Below, in pieces: positions 63,901 to 64,000 of a stretch of DNA of 64,000 bases. The position numbers and the translations under genes are program-made. Location of the stretch: positions 20,582,001-20,646,000 of the forward strand of contig NC_079876.1 of assembly GCF_029227915.1 (NCBI RefSeq), written 5' to 3'. Within the stretch, counting starts at the first letter, position 1. Each line of letters starts with the position of its first letter. The notes below the pieces were generated by a model. That model worked only from the letters and a program-made list of their open reading frames with translations, was not told where the DNA came from and did not search any database. Source of the DNA: Hydractinia symbiolongicarpus. Lineage: Eukaryota > Cnidaria > Hydrozoa > Anthoathecata > Hydractiniidae.

Positions 63901-64000
63901 CCTACCACTCTCAATGAAATACGACGTCTCAAGACGCTTTACATCGCGCCATGGTCTTACAGCACAGTGAACTACTTGCAGAGACCTCTAAGGGCTGATA
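60983..64000 (+). repeat. 3-kb duplication, copy 2, running off the window
   Basis: This is the second copy of 55,719-58,736, and identity is still intact at the last base. If the repeat unit is the full 5,264 bp (29 monomers minus 14 bp), the array to the right should continue as 58,737 onward. Confidence 0.93.

Larger units (their letters stand above)
1..64000 (+). repeat. Satellite DNA array, 182-bp monomer, head to tail
   Basis: The whole window is built from one monomer of about 182 bp. Landmarks such as CTACGACGTCTCAAG, CATGGTCTTACAACACAGTG, CTACGTGTAGAGGCCTCT and CACGTGGTTCCACGTG return every 182 bp from end to end, always in the same order and orientation. The window would hold about 350 units. 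I saw no inverted block, transposon, microsatellite tract or unique insert. The strand shown is C-rich (53 C to 37 G in a hand-built consensus), and this skew is constant because orientation never changes. Neighbouring monomers differ by substitutions and small indels, while distant blocks of several monomers can be almost identical, which is the signature of higher-order organisation. A centromeric or pericentromeric location is inferred from monomer size and purity and is not shown by sequence. The family and host are not recognised. Confidence 0.98.

Noticed and set aside
1-64000. Families of similar small proteins (60-116 residues, MVLQHSELRVEASKDC-like)
   Set aside because: They are translations of the 182-bp monomer in different phases. 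Because 182 is not a multiple of 3, each unit shifts the frame, and the same DNA is open in two frames at once. Indels are not in multiples of three. Real tandem genes would keep one frame.
1-64000. CRISPR array or other prokaryotic repeat
   Set aside because: The repeats are 182 bp and directly abutting, with no spacers of unique sequence and no cas genes.
1-64000. Telomeric or simple-sequence tracts, retrotransposon ends
   Set aside because: I saw no short telomere-like repeat, long A/T tract, LTR boundary or target-site duplication anywhere in the window.

Overview
This 64 kb window is one uninterrupted, head-to-tail satellite DNA array. The basic unit is about 182 bp, so roughly 350 monomers are present. 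I found no convincing protein-coding gene, RNA gene, transposon, CRISPR array or unique-sequence island. A homogeneous array of nucleosome-sized monomers of this length points to a eukaryotic chromosome, most likely pericentromeric, centromeric or other heterochromatic DNA. I do not recognise the satellite family and cannot name the species. A working monomer, phased to start at GCAGGTTACC, has 53 C and 37 G in 182 bp by hand count (49% GC). It holds 12 CpG, against about 10.8 expected, so CpG is not depleted.

Layout. Region A (1-8,308) is a mosaic of 182-bp variants with a few long-range copies. Region B (8,309-17,869) adds a divergent pair of about 170-bp monomers, small rearrangements (a 104-bp and a 315-bp duplication) and a loose repeat with spacings of 1.6-3.9 kb. 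Region C (17,870-28,518) is a domain of nested higher-order repeats (HORs) with offsets of 2,001, 3,393 and 5,576/5,394 bp. It is rich in GGCGCGCC-containing monomers and contains 151-bp deleted monomers. From 28,519 to 31,961 there is mixed sequence, followed by a nearly perfect 2.83-kb duplication (31,962-34,789 and 35,052-37,879). A 1,807-bp ten-monomer HOR occupies 38,330-43,396, with a shortened third copy and a partial fourth. A 527-bp duplication lies at about 44,330-45,320. A 1,092-bp six-monomer HOR covers 45,790-47,973 and returns at 49,488-50,580. Further copies follow (48,207-49,628 and 51,359-52,598; a 702-bp tandem pair at 54,320-55,715). The last 3 kb (60,983-64,000) repeats 55,719-58,736 at an offset of 5,264 bp and runs off the window.

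Every monomer I read has the same orientation. The many short open frames (mostly 60-116 codons, longest 206) come from the repeat itself. Because 182 = 3x60+2, each monomer shifts the frame, the same stops recur at fixed phases, and indels are not multiples of three. They should not be annotated as genes. The biology here is therefore structural: array evolution by unequal exchange and conversion at several scales, plus a conserved dyad in the monomer. That dyad is CACGTGGTTCCACGTG (two E/G-boxes in inverted repeat), next to the palindrome CCTGCGCAGG. The upstream box reads ATCACGTG, which fits the RTCACRTG site (CDEI) of budding-yeast centromeres. A functional role for these motifs is inference only.
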